NCBI RefSeq assembly: GCF_000695255.1
Contig: NZ_JMIB01000026.1
Span: 1-64,000, forward strand
DNA length: 64,000 bases
Source of the DNA: Photobacterium galatheae
GTDB lineage: Bacteria; Pseudomonadota; Gammaproteobacteria; Enterobacterales; Vibrionaceae
Reading direction: 5' to 3'
In this document: piece by piece, positions 53,172-62,500 of the stretch
Numbering within the stretch: the stretch's first letter is position 1
Layout: every line of letters starts with the position of its first letter
The notes under the pieces: model-generated
Told to the model about the DNA's origin: nothing
Database searches by the model: none
What the model saw: the letters and a program-made list of their open reading frames with translations, nothing else
Program-made: the position numbers and the translations under genes

Positions 53172-54521
53172 ATGCAGACCATAATGAACAGTCTGATTAA
53201 GCCGGAAACTCCGGATTTTACCCAGTTGAAGGATGAAGATATTCAGCAACTGGCAGCGCGCATGAAACAGGCGATAACACAGGCGAGTGCGACGTCGCCG
53301 GGTATTCTGAATTTTGCCAGAGAGAAAGCGGAAACGGCTGCGACTGAGATTCGCTTCCTACTGATGCAGCATGAGCGTAATTTAAACGCGGGTCTGCCGG
53401 ATACAGGCAGTCAATATTACCATCTGGTGAACCGTAAGCTGAATCGGTATCTGGCTGTTTTGATTGCTTTGTATCGGTGTGAACCCGGTTATATTCTTTG
53501 GATGGCCGACAGTCATCCGCAGGTGTTGCTCTGGGTGCTGACCTCTGCTGATCTCGAATCTTTGGATGAGGAAGCCTGTGCGTTTGCCTTGTTGCTGGTG
53601 GATAAACTGCCAGCGAAACAGTGGTTGCAGATCGTAACACTGGCCTCATCGACCCGCGTGCCATTGGTTTTGCAGTCGGCTGCTATCAGTGAACTCAGTC
53701 AGGCTGAACTGGCGATGCAGGCGCTGATCCGTCGAGGGGAACTAACCGAAGCATTTGCCTCGTTGTGTATCCGCGAAGGAACAGAGAATGTCAGTGTGCT
53801 TGCGCGCTATCAGCTGGCCCGGATGGGGCAAGAGGCGGGTATCAACTGGATCAATGAACACGGCGATCCATCTAAATCTCTCTTCACTCATTTACTGGTC
53901 CGCAAAGATAAAGTCGCCTGGCTGCGGCGTGAGTTGTTACCGCAGGCCGATGCTCTGACCGACGTTTCAGTCTATGCCATTCTTAACCGCCTGCCGGAAT
54001 CATTCGAACTGCCAGCGTTTCAGCAAGACCAGCAGGCTTACCTGAAAGCTGCACTGGCAGGGGATCCTGAGGCTGTTCAGCCCATCATTGATGCGATTCA
54101 GATAGAAACGAATGACACACGTCTTGAAAACTGGGTTCATGCACTGACGCTAATGCTGGGAGAGCTGCTTCCGGTGCGGGTGGCAGATTTAGATGTGAAG
54201 TATGACGGCCAGCAAGCCGCAGAGATACTGAAGATATGGTGGCAAAACAACCATGGCGGGCTGACCTTATCGCCGATGATGCGGATGGGCAGCGCGCTGA
54301 GTTATACCAGCAGCATTGATGCATTACGTAGTCAGTCGTTACCGGCTGAGTTTCGGACCTGGGTCTGGAAAGAGCTGTGCCTGAACGGCGGTATTTATGT
54401 TGCTTATGACCCCATGAGCTGGCCAGAGCGTCAGCGCCGGGCGATTTACACACTTTCAAATAACACGACTGCCGCCGAGCGGTATAACCAGAGGATACGC
54501 GATGCAGCTGTGGGACGTTGA
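53172..54521 (+). CDS. Helical-repeat T6SS accessory protein
   Basis: A 449-residue, largely alpha-helical protein with HEAT-like paired helices (LAVLIALYRCEPGYILW, AFALLLVDKLPAKQWLQIV, ELAMQALIRRGELTEAFASL). No signal peptide or catalytic motif is visible. Similar helical-repeat proteins stand between vgrG and DUF2169 genes in other T6SS effector units and are thought to act in cargo loading. An alternative start is ATG at 53184. It overlaps the DUF2169 gene by 20 bases. Confidence 0.6.
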   Translation: MQTIMNSLIKPETPDFTQLKDEDIQQLAARMKQAITQASATSPGILNFAREKAETAATEIRFLLMQHERNLNAGLPDTGSQYYHLVNRKLNRYLAVLIALYRCEPGYILWMADSHPQVLLWVLTSADLESLDEEACAFALLLVDKLPAKQWLQIVTLASSTRVPLVLQSAAISELSQAELAMQALIRRGELTEAFASLCIREGTENVSVLARYQLARMGQEAGINWINEHGDPSKSLFTHLLVRKDKVAWLRRELLPQADALTDVSVYAILNRLPESFELPAFQQDQQAYLKAALAGDPEAVQPIIDAIQIETNDTRLENWVHALTLMLGELLPVRVADLDVKYDGQQAAEILKIWWQNNHGGLTLSPMMRMGSALSYTSSIDALRSQSLPAEFRTWVWKELCLNGGIYVAYDPMSWPERQRRAIYTLSNNTTAAERYNQRIRDAAVGR

Positions 54522-55491
54522 ATCTTCCTTGCCCTATACCATGAAAGGCCAGTTTGTCCGGGATCATGACGGACAGTCTGTCTGGGTAGTTTGTCTGAAA
54601 ACCGGCTGGCAGCTGGTGGGCGGGCAATGGCAACCGTTGAACACGCAACCAGAGATCTACTCGACGCCGGCCTTTGCCGGTGAACCCGGATTTTCTGCGC
54701 TGCTGGCCGATCAGGACTTTGTGGTCACCAAAACCAACACCGATGTGCTGGTCAACGGCCATGCCAGAAGTTATGGCAAAAAGCCTGTCACGAAAATGAA
54801 TTGCCGCCTGCTGATCGAGGGGCACATTGATAAAACCGTGCAGGTGTTGGGGGCACGCCAGTGGATCACTCAGGCGGGTCAGGTGGGGGTGACTGTTCCG
54901 TCCCCATTCATTGAACAGCCTGTGTCTTATGCGCAAGCGATGGGGGGTGAAGATGAACGCAACCGAGCGGGTTGTGGTATCGCTCTGAAAACAGAAGATC
55001 TGCTGACTCAGAACGTCCCTTCCGTTTTTTATCCTGATCAAGACTGGAAGCTGGAAGCGTCGAAAGTCAGGCCAGCAAGTTTTGGCCCGGTTGCCGTATT
55101 CGATCAGCCACGGGCTGGATTGGCGGGGACGTTTGATGAAGTATGGGAAGAAGAGCGTCGTCCGCTTTATCCGGTGGATTTCAATCCGGCGTTTTATCAG
55201 TCAGCCCCTGCAGATCAACAAACCAAAGGTTTGTTAGCAGGGGGCGAACGGCTGATTGTCTCCGGTTTCAGCCATGAAGAAACCCTGTATTTTACCGTCC
55301 CTCGCCGTCGCTTCGTGGCGCAGGCCATCTTTGCTGATAACAAAGAAAAGCAGCCGATGTCGTTACACACCCTCTCGGTCGATGCCGATACCTTGGTTGT
55401 CACGGCGGTCTGGTCTGCCGCTTTTCCATGTCAGGGGAGAGTGGCACAGCTCAACAATACCGTCATTTCTGAAGAGAAGGCCACTGTATGA
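54502..55491 (+). CDS. DUF2169 family T6SS adaptor-like protein
   Basis: A 329-residue DUF2169 protein with the typical N-terminal WVVCLKTGWQL strand pair, DFVVTKTNTDVLVNGHARS (about 73-91) and YPVDFNPAFYQSAPADQQ. The family accompanies vgrG/PAAR effector units and is thought to help load effectors on the spike; the mechanism is not settled. No PAAR gene is seen nearby in this window. It overlaps the next gene by ATGA. Confidence 0.8.
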   Translation: MQLWDVESSLPYTMKGQFVRDHDGQSVWVVCLKTGWQLVGGQWQPLNTQPEIYSTPAFAGEPGFSALLADQDFVVTKTNTDVLVNGHARSYGKKPVTKMNCRLLIEGHIDKTVQVLGARQWITQAGQVGVTVPSPFIEQPVSYAQAMGGEDERNRAGCGIALKTEDLLTQNVPSVFYPDQDWKLEASKVRPASFGPVAVFDQPRAGLAGTFDEVWEEERRPLYPVDFNPAFYQSAPADQQTKGLLAGGERLIVSGFSHEETLYFTVPRRRFVAQAIFADNKEKQPMSLHTLSVDADTLVVTAVWSAAFPCQGRVAQLNNTVISEEKATV

Positions 55492-56465
55492 GTTCTTCGT
55501 CAGCAAGATATGTATTATGTGCCGACGCAGTAACAGCAGCCGGATTCAACCTGGATGTGTCTGTTGCTGTGGCTCGAGCCAGTCTGGATATGTATGAAAC
55601 CCGCTGTTTGGGTGAGGGAGATGAAAAAGCAACGGTTGCTCCTGTGACCTATCTGGACACGGAGGAATCCGAGACAGACAGAATGCTGGGCATGCTGACC
55701 TTGCTGGTGAATCAACTGACGGTTCAGCTTCCGGGCAGTCTCTCGGCAGTCCCGCTGTATGTCCGGATGCCGGAGAGCGTGACGCAGCGTCTGATCGATG
55801 AATGGCTGACGCAGTTACAGCAGGATGAAGATTCCCAGAAAACGATATCCCGCGTTGTCCTCAGCCATGCCTCAGGCCATCAGCATTTTTCAGAGGTACA
55901 GAAAGCACTGAACGATGAGGAGGTGTTGATTGCGGTGTCGGTGGATTCACCGATGGCAAGATTGAACGATCTGGCAGAGCAGCAGTGGCTGCAAACGAAC
56001 CAGCATCCGTGGGGTGTGATTGCCAGTGAAGGTGCTGGTGGTGCCATTCTGGCAAGCCGAAGCTTCGTCGAAGCCATGAAAATCAAGCCGCTGGCAGCAC
56101 TGGACAATTGGTGTTACGAAACGGGTGAATCCACTCACCTGATGTCTCGGGTATTGCGCAGACAATCGAAAGCCGTGGATGATTTTGGTTTGCTGTTCAG
56201 TGACATGACAAACCTGAGACATCATCAGGAAGATTATGGGTTTGCGGTTGGCGCCCGGGGCGAACGGCTCGTCAATCCGGAGCAGATCATCGTTAGTCAT
56301 ACGCTGTGGGGCTATCTGGGGGATGCATCACTGTTCGCGACGCTCGCGCTGGCGGTACATCATCAAGATCAGCACTTTGTACGAAGCCTGTTTCTGTTTG
56401 GTGCAGACAGCGGTCGGGCCATGCTCACGCTGTCGCTTTCTGAATCATTGAACCCTGCCGGATGA
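55488..56465 (+). CDS. Thiolase-like (beta-ketoacyl-synthase-fold) T6SS accessory protein
   Basis: A 325-residue protein. The fold resemblance comes from CADAVTAAGFN at the start, WGVIASEGAGGAILASRSF in the middle, and a C-terminal THTLWGYLGDASLFATLALAVHH-like segment echoing the ketosynthase G-x-x-G-x-A region. The usual catalytic Cys-His-His set is not evident, so it is probably a non-enzymatic relative. Such proteins sit next to DUF2169 genes in T6SS units. It ends the vgrG operon. Confidence 0.6.
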   Translation: MSSSSARYVLCADAVTAAGFNLDVSVAVARASLDMYETRCLGEGDEKATVAPVTYLDTEESETDRMLGMLTLLVNQLTVQLPGSLSAVPLYVRMPESVTQRLIDEWLTQLQQDEDSQKTISRVVLSHASGHQHFSEVQKALNDEEVLIAVSVDSPMARLNDLAEQQWLQTNQHPWGVIASEGAGGAILASRSFVEAMKIKPLAALDNWCYETGESTHLMSRVLRRQSKAVDDFGLLFSDMTNLRHHQEDYGFAVGARGERLVNPEQIIVSHTLWGYLGDASLFATLALAVHHQDQHFVRSLFLFGADSGRAMLTLSLSESLNPAG

Positions 56466-56890
56466 GCAGTGAACACATTGAATGAGAAGAGAAAAAGCGT
56501 AATTTTTGGCTCAAGGCCACAAAGTGATGCTTTGCGCACGGACGGCGTATTAAATCGGTTGATTAGGTCATTCAATCTGTTAGGGTTTTTCGCTGTACGT
56601 CTGGATGACTGTACCCATTGTTCATTCTCTGAACGGATCTTCTAAAAGTGAATACTGGCTGGTGCATGTCTGAATTTGGCATCAGCAAGCCGCAGCCAGT
56701 ATGAATTCACGGAAAAACGCTGTGGAGATTGTCATTATGATAAGCCGTCTACAGAGACTGAATCGCCAGTCTGACTGTCCATCTCTCTTCTCACATCATA
56801 CAACATGGTGCCTGCTGTTCTCTGAACCGGACAACGGGCTTGTTTCTGTCATGTGGTTTGTCAGGACGTACTTTGCCCTGAGCAAAGAAC
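56466..56890. other. Intergenic region with inverted repeat
   Basis: About 425 bases. ATACTGGCTG (56652-56661) and CAGCCAGTAT (56693-56702) form a perfect 10-bp inverted repeat around 31 bases, without a T-run. A 76-codon ORF overlapping the next gene is not supported. The repeat may end the vgrG transcript or mark the boundary of the effector module. Confidence 0.45.
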
Positions 56891-58366
56891 ATGTCGATAA
56901 ACAATATGATCCCGCTTTGCCAGTACGATAAAAATGAGACGACTGATATGGAAAAAGTAAGATATGTAAAGGCGAGTTACACGCCACTGGAAGACATCAC
57001 TCCATTACACCGCAATGTCGTGACACAGCCAGTTGAGCCTGTTCCTGATCACAAGCTGGTGGTTGAACTGGCCGGTCAGTGGCCCGGGAACCGGGCTTAT
57101 TTAATTCTGGCTAAGACTGAAACTCAAAGTGAGAAAATTGAAAAGCCTCGGGCAGATTCAAAAAAGGATCATCGCAGTTTGGTTGAGTTTGACGAGCTTG
57201 AGAATGAAGCGAAGAATTTATACCTCGCCATTCCCTCACTTGTAACCCCAATGCCGATTAAGATTTTATTGGCAAAAGGTATGATGCCTGTAGTGAAACA
57301 AACCGAGATGGATGAGTGGGAAACCGTCCTTGTTCCTGTAGTTCCCATGTATTTTACGACAGAAGATAAAGATCCTGCGAAAGCGTCATTATATGAACCG
57401 GGATATGTGTACATTCTTCGTGATGGTAAAGTATGGCGTGAAATCTACATCACGGAGCACGGTTACTTTAGTGAAGTAAACCTGACGTTGGAGGTATGCA
57501 ACGATAAACAACGGCAAATGGTTGTTGAAAGACATGTTGATATTACTTTAGTCAGTGAAGAAACTGGAGCGCGTTATTCATATGAACCTTACGAAGTGAA
57601 GCAAGACGGTAAAACTGTATTGACCTCCAGGCTCGATGCATCCGGTATGGCACGTGTATTTGGCCTGACGGCAGAAGAGGTTGAGATTGTTCTCACCGAT
57701 TATTCCCCGGTAAAGACTTTTACATTTTCTACGAAAGAAAGCCCTAAAAAAGGCGGCCGGATTGTTCTGCGGGAGCCTGAGGGGATGTCTGTGCCACATA
57801 TATGGTTACCTTATAAAATTAATGGAGAAACGGTTCAGTTGCATGCGATTTTTTGTACTCAGCAGCAGACGAGCAGTCAGCTTTCAGAACTTGAACAGAA
57901 CTATGAATCGAGAGCGACTGAAATTACAGGCATGGCTACCTACACAAAGGATAAATCTTTCACTGATGCAAATTCGGTGATTCAGAACCTGACAATCCCG
58001 GAATCACTCACGCCAGATTCCAAAAAATATAGTTTTGTGAATAAACAGATAAACAGAAATATTGCAGCTGTTTATCTGAATGCACCGCAGCCAGAAATTC
58101 GCCTGACCTATTATGCCCATCCACAGGTTGATCAACCGGATGATTATTTTGAATTATCAGATTCTGAAAGTGAATGGACACAAAAGGTTTATCTGAGAAG
58201 CTGTGATTTTATCGATCAAAAGCATCGAATGATCCGTTTTTCTGGCTGGCCGAGTGAAGTAAAAAAAGTCACATTGAGCCGAACGAATAAAGGCAGTGAA
58301 GCGTTTGATGTGATTGAACCTGTAATTATTTATAAAGATATAGATATCAGCGAATTATTCAATTAA
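56891..58366 (+). CDS. MIX-like T6SS protein (candidate co-effector)
   Basis: A 491-residue protein without signal peptide. Residues 168-184 read YEPGYVYILRDGKVWRE, very like the MIX core (hRxGhhYhh followed by DGxLWRE). The Arg is replaced by Glu-Pro context, so it would be a variant. MIX marks T6SS-secreted proteins. Beyond it are beta-rich segments, and no toxin domain is recognised, as expected for a MIX co-effector rather than a fused toxin. Start 56891 or ATG 56948; ribosome sites are weak for both. The lipoprotein gene follows within about 20 bases and then the giant ORF, one transcript. Confidence 0.6.
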   Translation: MSINNMIPLCQYDKNETTDMEKVRYVKASYTPLEDITPLHRNVVTQPVEPVPDHKLVVELAGQWPGNRAYLILAKTETQSEKIEKPRADSKKDHRSLVEFDELENEAKNLYLAIPSLVTPMPIKILLAKGMMPVVKQTEMDEWETVLVPVVPMYFTTEDKDPAKASLYEPGYVYILRDGKVWREIYITEHGYFSEVNLTLEVCNDKQRQMVVERHVDITLVSEETGARYSYEPYEVKQDGKTVLTSRLDASGMARVFGLTAEEVEIVLTDYSPVKTFTFSTKESPKKGGRIVLREPEGMSVPHIWLPYKINGETVQLHAIFCTQQQTSSQLSELEQNYESRATEITGMATYTKDKSFTDANSVIQNLTIPESLTPDSKKYSFVNKQINRNIAAVYLNAPQPEIRLTYYAHPQVDQPDDYFELSDSESEWTQKVYLRSCDFIDQKHRMIRFSGWPSEVKKVTLSRTNKGSEAFDVIEPVIIYKDIDISELFN

Positions 58367-58384
58367 AGGTTGGCAAAGGAAAGA

Positions 58385-59512
58385 ATGATTGTGATGAAAA
58401 AAAATATGAAATCAGCACTGAAATTAAGCTTATTAAGTACTTTGCTGCTTGTCGGTTGCGGGCAAGATGAGTCCAGCGTTGAAAGTAAGCAACCGAAAAA
58501 AGAACTGACTACCGTCGAGCAAAAAAATGCTCAAGAATGGGAAGATGGTCGGATATACATTACAGAGCATAACTATATTAGCTATCAGGATAATAATGGG
58601 AAGCCCGCATATTATATTTATAAAGCTAAAGAATGGCCACGTGAAGATTTAAGTCATGAAAGTTCTTATGATTTACCACGTGTGCTTTTCCGCTGGGATA
58701 ATGGTGAGGGTGAAACAGATGATTATTATGAAAGAAAAGATAAGGTCTGGAGTATCAAAACGGATGGGACTGATTTGCGTCTCGTCGCGGATGAGTTTGA
58801 TGGAAACGTTCGTTTAATGAGAATGTCACCGAATAATCGTTACCTTGCTTTAGCTTATGCCAACAGTGATGGTATGTTTAAAGTGATTAAAGATTTGAAA
58901 ACGGGTGAGTATATCGAATTGGGTAAATCGCGAGGGTACCCTGAGTTTTTATGGGCTGAGGACAGTAGTTATCTGTATTTTACAGATCAATGGCAGGACT
59001 GGAAATATAATCTGAAGACATCAGAAACTAAGGAAGTAGAGGTTCAATATAATGAATACTCTGTAATTTATACTGGGAAACGATATGTTCTGAATGATTA
59101 TGGTGTGGTTGTATATGATGAAAAGACGAACGAATGGTTATATTCAGTTGGCGTAAACCCGGATGAGAAATCACTTGGTAAATATAAGTTTATCAAAAAA
59201 TCAATTAGTCCTACAGGTCGATTTGCCTGGGGTGAAAGTGGTCGAAAGCGTTTCCTGATTGATACACATAAGAAAACATTCAATTATGAAGATATAGACA
59301 ATAATAAAATAGGGAAATATCAATATTTAGATATAATTGGATTGAATGCTAACTATGCACGATCTGGTGCAGGGAATACTATATTATTTAAGTTAAACGA
59401 CAAAAAAGAAATTGACGATAACTACAAAAAATGGGCGCAAATTGCGACTGGTCGTTCCGCCACAGATTCTACACTTTATAATAGTTTTGCAAACAATGGC
59501 AGTTTTGAATAA
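58385..59512 (+). CDS. Lipoprotein with beta-propeller-like repeats (candidate immunity)
   Basis: A 375-residue lipoprotein; the start at 58385 is preceded by AAAGGAAAG. The signal peptide ends in LLLVGC, giving a lipidated periplasmic or outer-membrane protein. The mature part has TolB/WD-like blades (KVWSIKTDGTDLRLVADE, RMSPNNRYLALAYAN, WAEDSSYLYFTD). It lies between the MIX-like gene and the giant OmpA-domain gene, with 12 bases to the latter. A periplasmic lipoprotein encoded inside an effector module fits immunity against a periplasm-acting toxin. This is an inference. Confidence 0.55.
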   Translation: MIVMKKNMKSALKLSLLSTLLLVGCGQDESSVESKQPKKELTTVEQKNAQEWEDGRIYITEHNYISYQDNNGKPAYYIYKAKEWPREDLSHESSYDLPRVLFRWDNGEGETDDYYERKDKVWSIKTDGTDLRLVADEFDGNVRLMRMSPNNRYLALAYANSDGMFKVIKDLKTGEYIELGKSRGYPEFLWAEDSSYLYFTDQWQDWKYNLKTSETKEVEVQYNEYSVIYTGKRYVLNDYGVVVYDEKTNEWLYSVGVNPDEKSLGKYKFIKKSISPTGRFAWGESGRKRFLIDTHKKTFNYEDIDNNKIGKYQYLDIIGLNANYARSGAGNTILFKLNDKKEIDDNYKKWAQIATGRSATDSTLYNSFANNGSFE

Positions 59513-59524
59513 TAGGAAGTGACA

Positions 59525-62500
59525 ATGTTGGTTGAAATGTGTTTAGCACCAAATTACTATATCTTTAGTGCATATTTTAATAAGTTTCATAATCATAAAA
59601 CGCAGCTAGATGAATATCCTGACTGGCATGATATATCTGATTTGAGAGAAGAAAGTGAGCTCAAAAATATACGTCCACTCCAATTGGTTCCTGTTGTTTC
59701 TTTAGACGACAATGGACAACATGAGCTATGGGCAACGGACTCCAACTATCGTTTGTGTTCACTGAGGCATGGGAGTCAAGGGAAAGAAGGGGAGTCTGAT
59801 AAAAACTATTCAATTCTTGCACATTCCAACCCGATACATTCATTGTCAGATGAAAATTATAAGTTGAAATTTCCACCACTGCCTATGCTCGCGAAACTAA
59901 CACAGGGTGGAACCAGTTATGAAGATTTATGTGAGAATATTAAAAAAATATCAAAGAAAGTTAATCAAAAGGATTTAAGCTATAAGTTGACGACAATTAG
60001 TTTAGACCAGTTAGCTGAACCTTTTGAAGCTAAAATAAATGGTGGGCTAACTAATGAACAGGAAAAGTATAATGCTTGGTTAATGGAGGTCAAAGAAAAA
60101 GGCGAACCGTTAAAAGGATTTATCTTACCGACTGTATCAACTCTTGTTGTTGTTTTTTCGCATGCAGATTACCAGAATGCAATTGTTTCATTACATTCAT
60201 ATGATGAGTTTGGAAAGGATAAATTCGATGATAAGCTTATATCAAGAGCTAATGTGTTTAAATCTAAAGAGGGTGATGAAGACTCTAAGCCATGTGCAAT
60301 TTTTCATTTAAGTCCTGATGAAATAGATGATGGATTATATACAATAAGTGTGAAAGTTAATTCAGAAACAGTGGGTAAAAGTGATATACCTAACCTATTT
60401 GTCAAATCAAATATAAAATATGAGTCGAATGGTTTAAAAAAAGAATACTCATATGAACTAAGAGAGTATATTAAATTCAATTCTGATTCACCACTTGGGA
60501 AATTAGCAATTGTTAATGGGGATATGATTTCTCTTGAAGAAACACTCATCTACCAATTTCCACAGTATTTGAACGGAATGAAGCGATATTTATCAAATGA
60601 TAAAGGCGCAGAAGGTGCTTCAAGTCCGACTTTGAATAGTTTGTCAACATTGAAATCTATTCGTGATGCATCCGTTCAATTTGGCGTTGATAGTCTGATA
60701 GGTGGATTACAGGGGCAATATATTGAAGCTGGAAAACAAGCAGCTTTAAACTCAGTGAGTCAAGTGTTTTGGGATAGCGTTAATAATGATATGCCGGAAG
60801 CATTGCGTGCTACAGGTGAACTGTATCATGGTATATTCACTGTTAAAGATGCATGGGAGCACTATTCAAAAATATTTAATAATAACTTAACATATGCAGA
60901 GCGTGGGTTAGGCGCCAGGGCTTTATTTTCGGAGAAGGTGCTGAATATATCTCAAGGGAAAGAGTTTCTCCAGGGATTTGTAAATGATTTTGAACATAAA
61001 GATTTCAGATCATTAAGTGGGCGTGTTGCTGAAACCTGGAATGGGGGACTGTCAGGGCTTGCAGATAATGGTTTGAATTTTATTTCGACCGCTCAATCGA
61101 TGAAGTCTTTATATGATAATTATCAAAACTTAATTGATGCTGAAAAGAAAACCGAGAATGCCAGAAAAGATTTATCGACGATTGCAGGGGACTATCTCGA
61201 TAAGATTCCTGTTTATCGTGAAAATGTTTTCCAGGACGCTAAAAAAATAAATGAAGCTTTAGCATGTGCAAAGGAAAAGATCGCTGATTCATCAAAATCG
61301 AATGAAGATCAGGCAGAAGCGCAAGATCAAGTTGAATTAATGACAGATGAAGGCGGTACTGGCATTAAAGTACTATTCCACTTTAATTCCAGGAAGCGTG
61401 AATTAGATGAAAATAAAGGCGTGATTGACGTCTTAGTCGAAGCTCTGAAGAGTGAAAGAAAGCTGCGAATAGAAATTGAAGGGCATGCATGTCAAGTGAG
61501 TTCAGATGCTATCAATATGAGAGTATCGAAAGAGCGAGCTGAAAATGCCAAAGCACTGTTCCCAGAAGAACTCCATCAATTTATTACTGTAAGGGCATAT
61601 GGTGAGTCTGCTCCGATTTATATACCAGATGACCCGAAAGATATTCGCAGAGATAATCCAAAACTTGCAGTAAATAGACGCGTTGTTATCAAGATTTATT
61701 TAGTCTCTTTAGATGTTGTCTATAGTCCAAGTCGATTTGGCTATCAGGCGATGGAAAGGTATCGCTTGTCTTCGCTAGATGCAATGAAGAATGAAGACGA
61801 TGCTGAAACTGCATTACAACTTGCAATTCTCGACAGCTTTTTGAATGTCGCACAATTTATTCCTGTATTAGCACCATTCGCGCGGGGTTTAATGCTCGCT
61901 TCAGCATCTGGTGATGTGGTTAAATCAGCGTTGACTGTATTGGATGAAACCTTGTTTGATCACAATATCAAAGAGTATTTCAAAAATGTAGAAAAAATTA
62001 ATAGTCTCGTTAATCTTTCTAGATTAAATATGGAAATGCTAAGGGAAATAAAAGATATAAATATTAATTTAAATCAATCTCATTCGACATATGAAGACGT
62101 TGAAAAGTTCTTGAAGGATAAAAAAACAAACAAAGAGTTACTGAAGCGATTTAAATTAAGAGCATTTGCATTGAATGGTTTGATGCAAATGCTTGCATGG
62201 ATAAAATTCAATTGTGACGAAATCAATCAAGAAAGCTTAGAAAAATATAAAGTCAGAGAATATCTTTCAAACTATATATTTAGTGATGATTGGAAATTAA
62301 ACGCCATGACACAGAATTTAGGCCTTGCTTGGATTAATGGCATTAGATTTGGTGATATGGATGATGGAAAGGTTAAAGAGCTAGAAAATATCAGATATGA
62401 TGTATACAACTATGCAAGTGAATTACAAAAAAATAATTCATTGAGTGTATATGTCGCACCATTACCGATAGATAATAAAATATGCATCAGACCACCTGAC

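Noticed and set aside
54085..55041. Open frame of 318 codons on the minus strand
   Set aside because: It lies opposite the helical accessory and DUF2169 genes, which have overlapping, coupled starts and family features. The antisense product looks random.
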